Shown here: in pieces, positions 1-8,997 of the stretch
How the letters are laid out: every line of letters starts with the position of its first letter
How positions within the stretch are numbered: the stretch's first letter is position 1
Assembly (NCBI GenBank): GCA_018266765.1
Contig: JAFDZU010000041.1
Location: forward strand, 46,934-103,166
Source of the DNA: Bacteroidota bacterium
Lineage (GTDB): Bacteria > Bacteroidota > Ignavibacteria > Kapaibacteriales > UBA961
Length of the DNA: 56,233 nucleotides
Reading direction: 5' to 3'
The notes under the pieces: model-generated
The model's database searches: none
Told to the model about the DNA's origin: nothing
Seen by the model: only the letters and a program-made list of their open reading frames with translations
Position numbers and translations under genes: made by a program

Positions 1-543
1 AATATCGGAAATATGGCTGTACGTTTTTCTGAATTCTATCGCCCAATTCTCAAGAAAAAGTATGATGATTTTGCAAAACGATGGAAAGACTTGGAAATGT
101 TTCTTTCAATTGCAGAGCGTTATACTTCACTCGCTACGTTCTTATCTGATATGGCTTTGGATTCTCCAATTGAATCTGCAGATGTTGAGCCCGACGATTT
201 AGGCGAAGAATTTATTACGCTCTCAACCATACATTCAGCAAAAGGACTTGAATGGAATACAGTTTTTATTATATGGGCTTTGGATGGGAAATTTCCTTCA
301 TCTAAGTCATTAAATTCACTGGAAGATACAGAGGAGGAACGACGGTTGTTGTATGTAGCAGTTACAAGAGCTAAAGTTAGTTTGTATATTACTCATCCAA
401 CCAATATTTATGATCGTGAAACAGGTTTTGTATTAGGAAATCCATCAAGATTTTTAGATTCAATTAATGAGGAGATTTCAGAACGATTTGTTTTGGTGGA
501 AGAATCCGAAGAAAATTCAAATAGTTTAAGTATTGTAGATTAA
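1..543 (+). CDS. UvrD/PcrA-type superfamily 1 DNA helicase, C-terminal fragment
   Basis: The reading frame is open from base 1, so this is the 3' end (180 codons) of a gene that begins upstream of the window; the first ATG at 13 is internal. Two helicase motifs of the UvrD/Rep/PcrA family are visible: motif V with the core TIHSAKGLEW near residue 72 counted from base 13, and motif VI with EEERRLLYVAVTRA near residue 107. In this family motif V contacts DNA and the arginine of motif VI contacts ATP. The full protein would be a 3'-5' helicase in repair or replication. The short tail after motif VI is acidic and poorly conserved, as is usual. Which member of the family it is (UvrD, PcrA or a Rep-like paralogue) cannot be told from this fragment. 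Confidence 0.85.
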   Translation, partial: NIGNMAVRFSEFYRPILKKKYDDFAKRWKDLEMFLSIAERYTSLATFLSDMALDSPIESADVEPDDLGEEFITLSTIHSAKGLEWNTVFIIWALDGKFPSSKSLNSLEDTEEERRLLYVAVTRAKVSLYITHPTNIYDRETGFVLGNPSRFLDSINEEISERFVLVEESEENSNSLSIVD

Positions 544-570
544 TTTATCCGAACATATTGAATTTTAAAA

Positions 571-1752
571 TTAGTTAGTTTCTACACTTCTGCCAGCGGC
601 GGCTCCAGAAGCCCACGCCCATTGAAAATTATATCCACCTAACCAACCTGTCACATCCACAACTTCACCAATAAAATATAGACCTTTTACAGCATTTGAT
701 TCCATTGTTTTTGATGATAGAGCAGTTGTGTCCACACCACCTAAAGTTACTTCAGCTTTTTCAAATCCTTCATTTCCTGAGGGAAACCATAGCCAAGAAT
801 GAATTTCCTTTTCTATACTTTCTCTTTCTGATTTAGTTAATTGTGATACTTTTTTAGTAAGTCCGAGCCTCTGGCACCAAACTTCAGAAAGTCGTTTTGG
901 TATATAATTTCCTAAAAAATTTTTAATTTCTAATGCAGATGTATTGTGTTTTACCAACTCATCAGATATATTTTTTCCAGGAAGTAAGTTAATATCAATA
1001 GCTTGTCCAAGTGTATGATATGATGATGCTTGTAGTATTGCAGGCCCGCTAAGTCCTCTGTGAGTAAAGAGGATGTTTTCTCGAAAACTATGAGTATTAG
1101 ATGTAGTAATTGTATCAATAGAAACACCGGCAAGAGTTGCAAAATCAATCATATCTTTATGTTGAAATGTAAGCGGGACAAGTGCTGGAGTTGGCGATAT
1201 AATTGGAATAGAAAATTGTTTTGCTATTCGTAATCCAAAATCTGAAGCTCCCATTTTAGGAATTGATAAACCACCAGTAGAAACTACTAATGAAGTTGAA
1301 TGAAATGTACCGTTAGTAGTTTCTATGATAAATACGTTATCTTTTACAACATTATGAACTAAACAATTGACCAGAATTTCAACGTTTACTTTAGCACATT
1401 CATCAAGAAGCATTTGTACAATCTGACGAGAAGAATTATCACAAAACAATTGCCCTAATTTTTTCTCATGATACGTAATTCTATGGTTATTGACCATTTG
1501 CAGAAAATCTTGTGGAGTGAATCTGGCTAAAGCTGATTTGCAAAAATGAGGATTACGAGATATGAAATTTTCTGGTTTAGTGTTGATATTGGTGAAGTTA
1601 CAGCGTCCACCACCTGATATTAGTATTTTTTTTCCACATCGTTCTTCATGTTCAATTATGAGTACTGAGCCACGTTTTCCAGCTTTAATCGCACAAAACA
1701 AACCAGCAGCTCCTCCCCCAATAATTATAGTCGAATAATGTTTTACTGACAT
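571..1752 (-). CDS. HI0933/YhiN-family FAD-dependent oxidoreductase
   Basis: A 393-residue flavoprotein of the HI0933 (YhiN/BaiN-like) family. The N-terminal dinucleotide-binding motif IIIGGGAAGLFCAI is at about residues 9-22, followed by the family hallmark GKKILISGGGRCNFTN near residues 40-55. The C-terminal FAD-contact segment carries GLYFIGEVVDVTGWLGGYN near residues 355-375. Length matches the family (about 390-420). The physiological substrate of most members is unknown; related proteins reduce unsaturated or steroid-like substrates, so no pathway is assigned. It lies downstream of ettA on the same strand, but a hairpin with a U-tract separates them, so it is probably transcribed alone. 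The start lacks a visible Shine-Dalgarno sequence. Confidence 0.88.
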   Translation of the reverse strand: MSVKHYSTIIIGGGAAGLFCAIKAGKRGSVLIIEHEERCGKKILISGGGRCNFTNINTKPENFISRNPHFCKSALARFTPQDFLQMVNNHRITYHEKKLGQLFCDNSSRQIVQMLLDECAKVNVEILVNCLVHNVVKDNVFIIETTNGTFHSTSLVVSTGGLSIPKMGASDFGLRIAKQFSIPIISPTPALVPLTFQHKDMIDFATLAGVSIDTITTSNTHSFRENILFTHRGLSGPAILQASSYHTLGQAIDINLLPGKNISDELVKHNTSALEIKNFLGNYIPKRLSEVWCQRLGLTKKVSQLTKSERESIEKEIHSWLWFPSGNEGFEKAEVTLGGVDTTALSSKTMESNAVKGLYFIGEVVDVTGWLGGYNFQWAWASGAAAGRSVETN

Positions 1753-1797
1753 GAAATTGAATGTTTAAACGAATAATTTGTCAAATACATAATTTAA

Positions 1798-1837
1798 AAA
1801 TAAAAAATCTCTGCTAACAAAAAAGATAACAGAGATT
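1798..1837 (-). terminator. intrinsic terminator of ettA
   Basis: The arms AATCTCTG (1806-1813) and CAGAGATT (1830-1837) form an 8-bp stem. On the minus strand the hairpin is followed by a run of U residues (complement of the A-run at 1802-1807). It lies about 60 bases beyond the ettA stop codon and before the next minus-strand gene. Confidence 0.7.
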
Positions 1838-1897
1838 CTATTTTAGGAACTAAAAGGTTTATTAAATTGAAAATGCAATTTTAGATTTGTAATATCT

Positions 1898-3568
1898 TTA
1901 TATTCTTGTCAATTTTCTATAACTCAAACGATGGGGTTGATCGGCAATAGTACCTAGACGTTTGTGTCTATCCTCTTCGTATTCCGTATAGTTACCGTCA
2001 AACCAACGAACGTTACTATCACCTTCAAAAGCTAAAATATGAGTTGCAATTCTATCTAAGAACCATCTGTCGTGGGAAATTACAACTGCACAACCCACAA
2101 AATTCTCCAATGCTTCTTCGAGAGCACGCAAAGTATTTACATCCAAATCATTCGTCGGCTCGTCCAGTAAAAGAACATTTGCACCTTCTTTAAGCATTTT
2201 AGCCAAGTGAACACGATTTCGTTCGCCACCGGAGAGCATTGTTACTTTCTTTTGCTGGTCTGTGCCATTAAAATTAAATTTACCAACATAAGCTCGAGAA
2301 TTTAACTCTTTAGTTCCTAAATATAATATGTCATCTCCACCTGATATCTCCTGCCAAATCGAATTTTCAGGATTCAATGGTCGATTTTGGTCTATATATC
2401 CTAATTTTACTGTCTCACCGATGGTAAAAGTACCCGAATCTGGTTTTTCTAAACCGGTTATCATTCTGAATAATGTCGTTTTACCGGCACCATTTGCGCC
2501 AATAACTCCGATAATTCCACCCGGAGGAAGTGAAAACGATAAATTTTCATACAGCAAATTATCACCAAATGACTTAGAGATATTATTGGATTCGATAACT
2601 AAATTCCCCAACCGTGGCCCGGGAGGAATATAGATTTCAATATCTTCTACACGCTTGTCTTGCTGTTCGTCAACCATTCTTTCATAAGCAGAAATACGCG
2701 CTTTACTTTTTGCATGTCGTCCTTTTGCACTCATTCTTACCCATTCAAGTTCACGTTTTAATTCTTTTTGTTTTGTAGTTGCATGTTTTTCTTCAGTTGC
2801 TAATCGTTTATGTTTTTGTTCGAGCCAGCTTGAATAATTTCCTTCAAAAGGTATTCCTTGACCTCTGTCAAGTTCCAAAATCCACTGAGCTACATTATCC
2901 AGAAAATATCTATCGTGCGTTACTGCGATGATAGTTCCGGGATATTTGGCAAGGTGCATTTCAAGCCATGCAACTGTTTCTGCATCCAAGTGATTGGTTG
3001 GCTCGTCCAATAGTAGAACATCCGGCTGTTGAAGAAGTAACCTGCAAAGTGCTACTCGACGGCGTTCACCACCTGAAAGCACAGCGACTGACGTTTCACC
3101 GGGAGGGCAACGAAGTGCGTCCATAGCCATTTCAAGACGGCTGTCTATATCCCAAGCACCGAGTCGGTCAATTTCTTCTTGAAGTTTTGCTTGGCGGTCA
3201 ATAAGTGCGTCAAAGTCTGCATCAGGTTCGGCAAATTTCATCCCAATTTCTTCATATTCTTTAAGTAAATTGACGGTTGCTTGTGCACCCTCTTCGACAA
3301 TTTGTCGCACTGTTTTACTCGAGTCCAAGTCCGGTTCTTGAGATAAATATCCAAACGTAATCCCTTTGTTTGCAGTAATTTGTCCTAAATAATCTTGGTC
3401 GAGACCAGCAATTATTTTTAATAAAGTGGATTTACCCGAACCATTTAAGCCCAAAACTCCAATTTTTGCACCGTAATAAAATGATAAATAAATATCTTTT
3501 AATACTTGTTTACTGGGCTTATGAACTTTACCCACACCCACCATCGAAAAAATTATCTTATTATCCAT
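1898..3568 (-). CDS. ettA: Energy-dependent translational throttle protein EttA (ABC-F)
   Basis: A 556-residue tandem ABC ATPase without membrane segments, matching EttA in length (about 555). Walker A motifs are at 40-47 (GLNGSGKS) and 357-364 (GANGAGKT); signature motifs LSGGE are at 164 and 445; Walker B segments with DEPTNHLD and DEPTNDLD follow each. The lysine/arginine-rich linker between the cassettes (about 240-305) is the region that contacts P-site tRNA in this family. In E. coli EttA binds the ribosomal E site and gates entry into elongation according to the ATP/ADP ratio. The protein starts at ATG with only a weak GAGAG purine run upstream. It has its own Bacteroidota-type promoter and its own terminator, so it appears to be a single-gene unit. 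Confidence 0.93.
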   Translation of the reverse strand: MDNKIIFSMVGVGKVHKPSKQVLKDIYLSFYYGAKIGVLGLNGSGKSTLLKIIAGLDQDYLGQITANKGITFGYLSQEPDLDSSKTVRQIVEEGAQATVNLLKEYEEIGMKFAEPDADFDALIDRQAKLQEEIDRLGAWDIDSRLEMAMDALRCPPGETSVAVLSGGERRRVALCRLLLQQPDVLLLDEPTNHLDAETVAWLEMHLAKYPGTIIAVTHDRYFLDNVAQWILELDRGQGIPFEGNYSSWLEQKHKRLATEEKHATTKQKELKRELEWVRMSAKGRHAKSKARISAYERMVDEQQDKRVEDIEIYIPPGPRLGNLVIESNNISKSFGDNLLYENLSFSLPPGGIIGVIGANGAGKTTLFRMITGLEKPDSGTFTIGETVKLGYIDQNRPLNPENSIWQEISGGDDILYLGTKELNSRAYVGKFNFNGTDQQKKVTMLSGGERNRVHLAKMLKEGANVLLLDEPTNDLDVNTLRALEEALENFVGCAVVISHDRWFLDRIATHILAFEGDSNVRWFDGNYTEYEEDRHKRLGTIADQPHRLSYRKLTRI

Positions 3569-3617
3569 GTTTCTCTCATAATCGAAAAAATATTGTTTGC
3601 TGTGTAATTAGTAACTA

Positions 3618-3648
3618 CAAAAATAAGGATATTCGTTCACGAGCGAAA
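3618..3648 (-). promoter_or_regulatory. Bacteroidota-type promoter for ettA
   Basis: On the minus strand the -7 element TATTTTTG (complement of 3618-3625) matches TAnnTTTG exactly. A TTTC (complement of 3645-3648) stands in place of TTTG with a 19-base spacer. The -7 box lies about 50 bases before the ettA start codon. Confidence 0.55.
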
Positions 3649-3706
3649 GAAAAGGGAAGTGAACGATAATTTATAATTGAGTTCTAAGAATATTTGAAAT
3701 TGTTTA

Positions 3707-5320
3707 TCACCGAAGAATTGGCATTCTATCGCTTTTTTGTGGAGTATAAGGAAGACGCTCATCTAAAGAAGCAGTTTTCCATGCCGTACGAGCACATAAC
3801 TTTGTAATTCTAACCAAGTCTGGGAAATTAATTTTAGAAATTTCGTCAGAGACTTTGTGATAATCGCTATGTTCACCGGTAAAATAGAATAATACGGGAA
3901 TTTGTTTTTTAGCAAAATTTGCTTGATCGCTCCTAAAAAAGAAATTCTCAATAGTATAATTAAGAGAAAATGGAGTCGCTAATTGTTTGTTTTCTTCTTC
4001 ATTTAGCTCGGATAATTCTTTACATCGAGTATTTCCTCCAATACATAATGAATCATTCACAGCTCGTCCAATCATATCCATATTGAGCATAGCTACACAA
4101 TTTTCTAAAGGTAATGGAGGAGTTTCTGTAAATGCTTGTGAACCGAGCAGTCCTTTCTCCTCTCCACTAAAAGCCACAAATACCAAAGAGCGTTTTGGTT
4201 TTTGTTGAGATTTTGCAAAACTTTCTGCCATTAATAATACACCTGTTGTACCCGAAGCATTATCATCAGCTCCATTAAAAACTGAATCTTTTGTGGGGTC
4301 ATTCGGTTGAGTAAATCCAACATGATCGTAATGCCCGCCAACAACAACATATTCATTTGGTTTCTCTGCTCCTTTAACTATACCCATTACATTACGGACT
4401 GTAAATTCTTGCTCATCTGTTGTTACAGTTAGTTCTTTGATAGAAACATTCGGAAGGGCAAATGAAGAAGGTTTAATTTGTGAATCTATATCAATCTGAG
4501 CGGATTTTAATTTATCAACAGTTCCGAAAAGAGCAACTGCAACCTTTTCATTACAATGAATAATAGGGAAGTTAGCCATTGGTAAATCTTTAATGGATTT
4601 TACTTTAAGTGGGAGAGCGTCAGCAGACATTTTTGGAAAAAGTGATGGCCAAGGAAAACCGGTTGCTCGAAGAACATGTGATGTTTTTGGATTACTAAAT
4701 ACTATCATTCCAACTGCTCCATTATTTATTGCAGTTGTTGCTTTGGCTTCATGAGTCATAAATCGAATTCCTCCTTTTCTCATCGAAAATACTGAATTTG
4801 TATCTTCTAATTTAGGAGCACCTCGAATAACGACTACTATCTTTCCTTTAACATCAATTCCCGCATAATCATCATACCCATATTCAGGTGCAGTAATGCC
4901 ATATCCTACAAACACAATTTCTTTACCAAGAAGCGATGCCGCACCTGTAGCATCAAATGGAATAAAATCATCCTTTAAATTCATAGTTATAATTGAATCA
5001 GGAGTCTTAATTTTTAGTACATTACTTTTTCCTAAATTTACTTTAAACAACTTGTAATTATGGAAATACGTACCGTTAATTGGTTCGACACCTACTTTTT
5101 TAAAATAGGAGGCAATGTAATCTGCTGATTTTTCAAGTTCAGGACTTGGAGTATTACGACCGAACATTTCATCCGAAGCTAGAAAATTGATATGCTCTCG
5201 TGCCTTCGTTTCTGTTATTTGTTCTAAAAGAGAAGCCGGAATTGGAGCAATATGTAACGTATTTGAATAACAGGATGTTGCAATGAAAAAACAAAAAATT
5301 ATTTTGTAAAAATTACTCAT
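3707..5320 (-). CDS. Secreted M28-family zinc metallopeptidase with PA domain
   Basis: A 537-residue exported aminopeptidase-like protein. It begins with a signal peptide (hydrophobic to about residue 17; a Cys at 17 is preceded by IATS, a poor lipobox). A protease-associated (PA) domain spans roughly 110-270 and interrupts the catalytic fold, as in many M28 members. Zinc ligands expected for M28 are visible: H330 in GGHYDH, D352 in GADDNASG, the pair E387/E388 in SGEEKG, D415 in NMDMIGR and H488 in SDYHKVSDE. All are present, so it should be active, releasing N-terminal residues from peptides in the periplasm or outside the cell. It sits downstream of the M16 peptidase pair on the same strand but behind a terminator hairpin. 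Confidence 0.9.
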   Translation of the reverse strand: MSNFYKIIFCFFIATSCYSNTLHIAPIPASLLEQITETKAREHINFLASDEMFGRNTPSPELEKSADYIASYFKKVGVEPINGTYFHNYKLFKVNLGKSNVLKIKTPDSIITMNLKDDFIPFDATGAASLLGKEIVFVGYGITAPEYGYDDYAGIDVKGKIVVVIRGAPKLEDTNSVFSMRKGGIRFMTHEAKATTAINNGAVGMIVFSNPKTSHVLRATGFPWPSLFPKMSADALPLKVKSIKDLPMANFPIIHCNEKVAVALFGTVDKLKSAQIDIDSQIKPSSFALPNVSIKELTVTTDEQEFTVRNVMGIVKGAEKPNEYVVVGGHYDHVGFTQPNDPTKDSVFNGADDNASGTTGVLLMAESFAKSQQKPKRSLVFVAFSGEEKGLLGSQAFTETPPLPLENCVAMLNMDMIGRAVNDSLCIGGNTRCKELSELNEEENKQLATPFSLNYTIENFFFRSDQANFAKKQIPVLFYFTGEHSDYHKVSDEISKINFPDLVRITKLCARTAWKTASLDERLPYTPQKSDRMPILR

Positions 5321-5340
5321 ACTAAAGTTGTCAAATTGTA

Positions 5341-5378
5341 AATAAAAACGGAGCGCACATTAGAAAAGTACACTCCGT
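5341..5378 (-). terminator. intrinsic terminator after the M16 peptidase pair
   Basis: The arms at 5348-5358 and 5368-5378 form an 11-bp stem on the minus strand, with two G-U wobbles that would be C-A mismatches on the plus strand. A U-rich stretch (complement of 5341-5347) follows. This polarity fits termination of the minus-strand M16 operon. Confidence 0.65.
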
Positions 5379-5405
5379 CTATAAGTTGTAAATTAATCCA
5401 TCACA

Positions 5406-7493
5406 TTATTTCGTGGTTGGAGTAAATTCTTTATCTTCGATTGTTGGGTTGATTTCGTAAGAATATTCGTTTGTCATACTAAAATTAGGATTTTCCATCA
5501 CAGATTTTTTAGGAAGCATAACTCCGCTAATATTATCATATCCTTCATATTTAATAGTTATTAGCATTGCACCGGCAGGAGAGGTTTGTGTTCTATCAAT
5601 TTGAGAAACCAAAAACGTTTTTGCATCGAAGTAGTACACATCTTTATCACCAGCTGGGGAAGTAACATTCACAAGATATTGTCCATTTTTTTTAGTAGTG
5701 ATTTCTGCTTTATATCCTAAATCTAATAATTTACCGCTTAAAAGGATTGTTGCTTGAAGTTTCAGCTTCTCAATATCTGTTGAGGGAACTTCTTGAGCAG
5801 GTGAACCATTTTGAGATGTCCAAGATTTAGAATTGTTTGTCCAAGTTTCACGTTTGAAAACTTGTAAATCTGTTATAGTATTCTCAAAATTAGGTGACTT
5901 TTGTTTTTTAATCATTGTTCCTTCAGCCAAGTTTGGTCCAGCTTCAAGGGATGCTTTTGATTTTGTTATTAGAGATTTTATGGAGCTAATTTTCTCTTTA
6001 CCACCGAGGGCTTGAATATGTTTTTGAAGAAGGTCTTGAACACTAATATCCACTTTTTCGTCAGAATTTGAGCTGACAGGTTCTAAATCTAAATTGTATT
6101 CATAAACAGTCCCCAATTTTTTGAGGTTTGGCAGAATATCAGGGCTTCCAACTATAATAATTGAAGTTTGATCATCTTTCAAATATTTTTGCGCTGCAGT
6201 TTGAACTTGAGCAGAAGTTAATGCTGAAAAACGCGATGGATAAGACTTAATTCTATCCATGGATTCACCAACATAATCAGCGTTTTGAAGAATATTTGCT
6301 ATAAAATTCGATTTTTCAAATTCAAGTAAATAACTGCCAACTATATATCTTTTCATTCTCGTTAATTCTTCTTCGGGAACTTGTTCGTTACGAAGTCTTG
6401 CAATTTCATGTTTGATTACCAAAATAGCAGAATCAGTAACTGCATTCCGAACATCAGCTACGCAAACAAATCTATTCATACTTTTTGCTCTCGAAAGAAA
6501 AGCACCGGGAGTATATGTATAAGAATAGGTTTCTCGTAATGTTTTAAAAAGTCTTCCTCCAAAACTTCCACCAAGCATATTACCACATAAAGCAAGTGGT
6601 TCATAATCCGGATTTAATAATGGAACACCAAGCGATGAAGTTGCAATGGATGATTGAACTGAACCCGGACGTGCAATAAAATAAATACCAACCGGCATTG
6701 GAGAAGCCGGAGGTAATTCCGAAGCAGAAACATTTGATTTTTTCCAATCAGCAAATGCTTTTTCAAGCATAGGAACGAGTTCTTTTTGAGTGACATCCCC
6801 AACTACAGCCAGAGTTGCGTTATTTGGTTTATAATGAATAGCATGAAATTCTTTGATGTCGGCTAAAGTAATTGATTTAACGGATGCTTCGGTTCTTCTT
6901 CGAGCATTTGGATGATTCTCACCGTAAATTACTTTTCGTGACATTGCCTGAGCTATACTTCCCGGACGTGATTTCTCTTGTTTAATTCCTGCAAGAACCT
7001 GAGGAATCATTTTATCGAACTCTACTTGTGGAAATGTAGGTTTGGTTACGATATCAGAAAACAAAGAAAGAAATAATGGGAAGTGTTTTTTAAGACCTGA
7101 CCCCGAAATTGAAGTTGCATCACCTGCTGAGGTTGCACTTACACCAATTGCAATGCTATCAAGCTTTTGAGCAAGTTCTAACGCTGTTCTATTACCTGCT
7201 CCGTTATTGAGCAATTCAGCTGTAATTGAGGCAGTCCCTGCTTTTTTATCCGATACTTCACCAGCTCGAATTTGCATTGAAAGAGAAATAGTTGGTTGTT
7301 CGTGGTCTTCTACCAAAAATACTTTAAGCCCGTTTTTTAGTATAAATTCTTTATACTCAGGAAAACTGATGCTTTTAGCAGGAAGAGGATCAGGGCGTTT
7401 TGTAATATCAATTTTTTGTCCATAAGTAATTTGTAAATTTAATATGAATACCATTGAACAAATAGTTAAGATTAAATATTTATGTATTTTCAT
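5406..7493 (-). CDS. M16-family peptidase homologue without zinc motif, C-terminal LolA-like extension
   Basis: A 695-residue exported protein with a signal peptide ending near TYGQ (about residue 26). Residues about 45-460 carry the paired M16 (insulinase/processing peptidase) fold. The HxxEH zinc motif is absent: the equivalent helix reads ITAELLNNGAGNRT, the pattern seen in non-catalytic M16 subunits. It lies 63 bases behind an active M16 gene (7557-8894), the usual arrangement for a two-subunit peptidase in which the inactive partner supplies the substrate-binding arginine/tyrosine region. Residues about 480-690 form an extra domain starting with LQKHIQALGGKEKI, which resembles LolA/LolB-like lipoprotein-binding or sensor domains. 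This fusion makes it longer than ordinary M16 proteins (about 430). No Shine-Dalgarno sequence is seen. Confidence 0.87.
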   Translation of the reverse strand: MKIHKYLILTICSMVFILNLQITYGQKIDITKRPDPLPAKSISFPEYKEFILKNGLKVFLVEDHEQPTISLSMQIRAGEVSDKKAGTASITAELLNNGAGNRTALELAQKLDSIAIGVSATSAGDATSISGSGLKKHFPLFLSLFSDIVTKPTFPQVEFDKMIPQVLAGIKQEKSRPGSIAQAMSRKVIYGENHPNARRRTEASVKSITLADIKEFHAIHYKPNNATLAVVGDVTQKELVPMLEKAFADWKKSNVSASELPPASPMPVGIYFIARPGSVQSSIATSSLGVPLLNPDYEPLALCGNMLGGSFGGRLFKTLRETYSYTYTPGAFLSRAKSMNRFVCVADVRNAVTDSAILVIKHEIARLRNEQVPEEELTRMKRYIVGSYLLEFEKSNFIANILQNADYVGESMDRIKSYPSRFSALTSAQVQTAAQKYLKDDQTSIIIVGSPDILPNLKKLGTVYEYNLDLEPVSSNSDEKVDISVQDLLQKHIQALGGKEKISSIKSLITKSKASLEAGPNLAEGTMIKKQKSPNFENTITDLQVFKRETWTNNSKSWTSQNGSPAQEVPSTDIEKLKLQATILLSGKLLDLGYKAEITTKKNGQYLVNVTSPAGDKDVYYFDAKTFLVSQIDRTQTSPAGAMLITIKYEGYDNISGVMLPKKSVMENPNFSMTNEYSYEINPTIEDKEFTPTTK

Positions 7494-7556
7494 TTTATAA
7501 TTGTTGAGTATTGTTGAGAAATCTAATGTTTATTAAATATTTTGAGGTTTATTCAC

Positions 7557-8894
7557 TTACTTTGCTTTTGGAATATACGTCAGGACTACTCTTTTGTCGG
7601 GTGAGAAATATTGTTTTGCTACTCGTTGTATATCTGCTTTGGTAACTTTATAGTAGCGCTGTAGTTCGGTATTTATTTCATTTGTATTACCAAAATAAAC
7701 ATAATATTTAGCTAATGCCTGTGCTTTTTCTAAGGCGTTCTTTTTACCAAAAATAAATTTATCTTCTTCGGAGTTTCTTGCTTTTTGAAATTCTTCATCA
7801 GTTACACCATCTTTTTGAATTTTTTCAATTTCACTATAGATCGCTCTCTCAACTTCACCCGTTGATTTACCTGGAGCTACTATTCCGACTGCAGCCAACA
7901 TACCACTATATTGTAAATCTTGGTTGAAAGAATATGATTGTACTGCAATTTGGTCTTTATCTACAAGACGTTGATAAAGTCTGCCGCTTTGCCCACCTGC
8001 AAGTATTGTATTGAGCATATCAATAGCATACGAATCCGGATCTCCTTTTTTGGGGCCTCTATAGCCGATATAAACAGCAGGCAATTGAGCTTTATTATCT
8101 TCAACTGTCTCTCTGTATTCAGCTGGTAATTCAGGTAATTTGAATTCTTCACGTTTAATTTCTGCACCTTTTGGGTAAATGCCAAAGTATGCATCTACAT
8201 ATTCACGCGCCATTTTAGGGTCAAAATCACCTGCAATGACTAGAGTTCCATTGTTTGGTTGATAAAATTTATTGTAAAATTCCTTGAACTCTGCAATCGT
8301 TGCTACATCAATATGTTGAGCAGAGCCAATTGGCGTCCAACTATATGAACTGCTTGTAAATAGATTCTTGAACATTTTTTCAAACCAAGTACCGTAAGGT
8401 GTATTGTCGTTACGATTTTTACGTTCTTCTTTTACCACTCCGCGTTGGGTTTCTACTCCGGCAGTTTCTACATGAAGTTTTCTCATTCTTTCAGATTCTA
8501 TCCACAAAGCTAATTTTATTTCATTGGACGGAACTTCAAAATGATAAACGGTTTCATCAAAAGAAGTATAAGCGTTCAATGAACCTCCTGCACCTTCAAT
8601 ATATTTATCGATGGTTGCACGAGGAATATCATCTGTAGCTTCAAACATTAAATGTTCGAAAAAGTGTGCAAATCCTGTACGTTGAGGGTTTTCATCTCGT
8701 GAACCAACTCGATAATGTAGAACAGTTGCAACTACAGGAGCTGATTTATCTTGATGAAGAATCACATGAAGACCATTGGGGAGGTTATACTCCTCGAATT
8801 TTATTGGATTCATTTGACCAAAAATTGGCAATGCTGAAAAGCAGACAAAAACCAATGTAAGTACAAAATAATATTGACTGAGTTTTCTAAACAT
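7557..8894 (-). CDS. Secreted M16-family zinc peptidase (catalytic subunit)
   Basis: I start this at the ATG at 8894 (445 residues) because the open frame further upstream is not signal-like, whereas MFRKLSQYYFVLTL begins a clean signal peptide ending near IFGQ. The catalytic motif HFFEH (residues 77-81) is the inverted zinc motif HxxEH of family M16; the distal glutamate is probably within GVVKEERKNR. It would cleave peptides or unfolded proteins in the periplasm or at the cell surface. The following gene (5406-7493) is its non-catalytic partner, 63 bases downstream on the same strand, and both probably share the terminator at 5341-5378. No Bacteroidota -7 box was found upstream. Confidence 0.9.
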   Translation of the reverse strand: MFRKLSQYYFVLTLVFVCFSALPIFGQMNPIKFEEYNLPNGLHVILHQDKSAPVVATVLHYRVGSRDENPQRTGFAHFFEHLMFEATDDIPRATIDKYIEGAGGSLNAYTSFDETVYHFEVPSNEIKLALWIESERMRKLHVETAGVETQRGVVKEERKNRNDNTPYGTWFEKMFKNLFTSSSYSWTPIGSAQHIDVATIAEFKEFYNKFYQPNNGTLVIAGDFDPKMAREYVDAYFGIYPKGAEIKREEFKLPELPAEYRETVEDNKAQLPAVYIGYRGPKKGDPDSYAIDMLNTILAGGQSGRLYQRLVDKDQIAVQSYSFNQDLQYSGMLAAVGIVAPGKSTGEVERAIYSEIEKIQKDGVTDEEFQKARNSEEDKFIFGKKNALEKAQALAKYYVYFGNTNEINTELQRYYKVTKADIQRVAKQYFSPDKRVVLTYIPKAK

Positions 8895-8997
8895 AAAAAA
8901 GTAATAAATATATGAAACAAGATTGTTTATGTTGATTTTATAAAATAACGCCATCTTACGAAATTGATTGAAAGAAGTTGCAAAGTTTTGAAATAAT

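Noticed and set aside
3707-5320. Lipoprotein signal in the M28 peptidase
   Set aside because: The Cys at residue 17 is preceded by ATS with no aliphatic residue at -3, a poor lipobox; an ordinary signal peptide is as likely.
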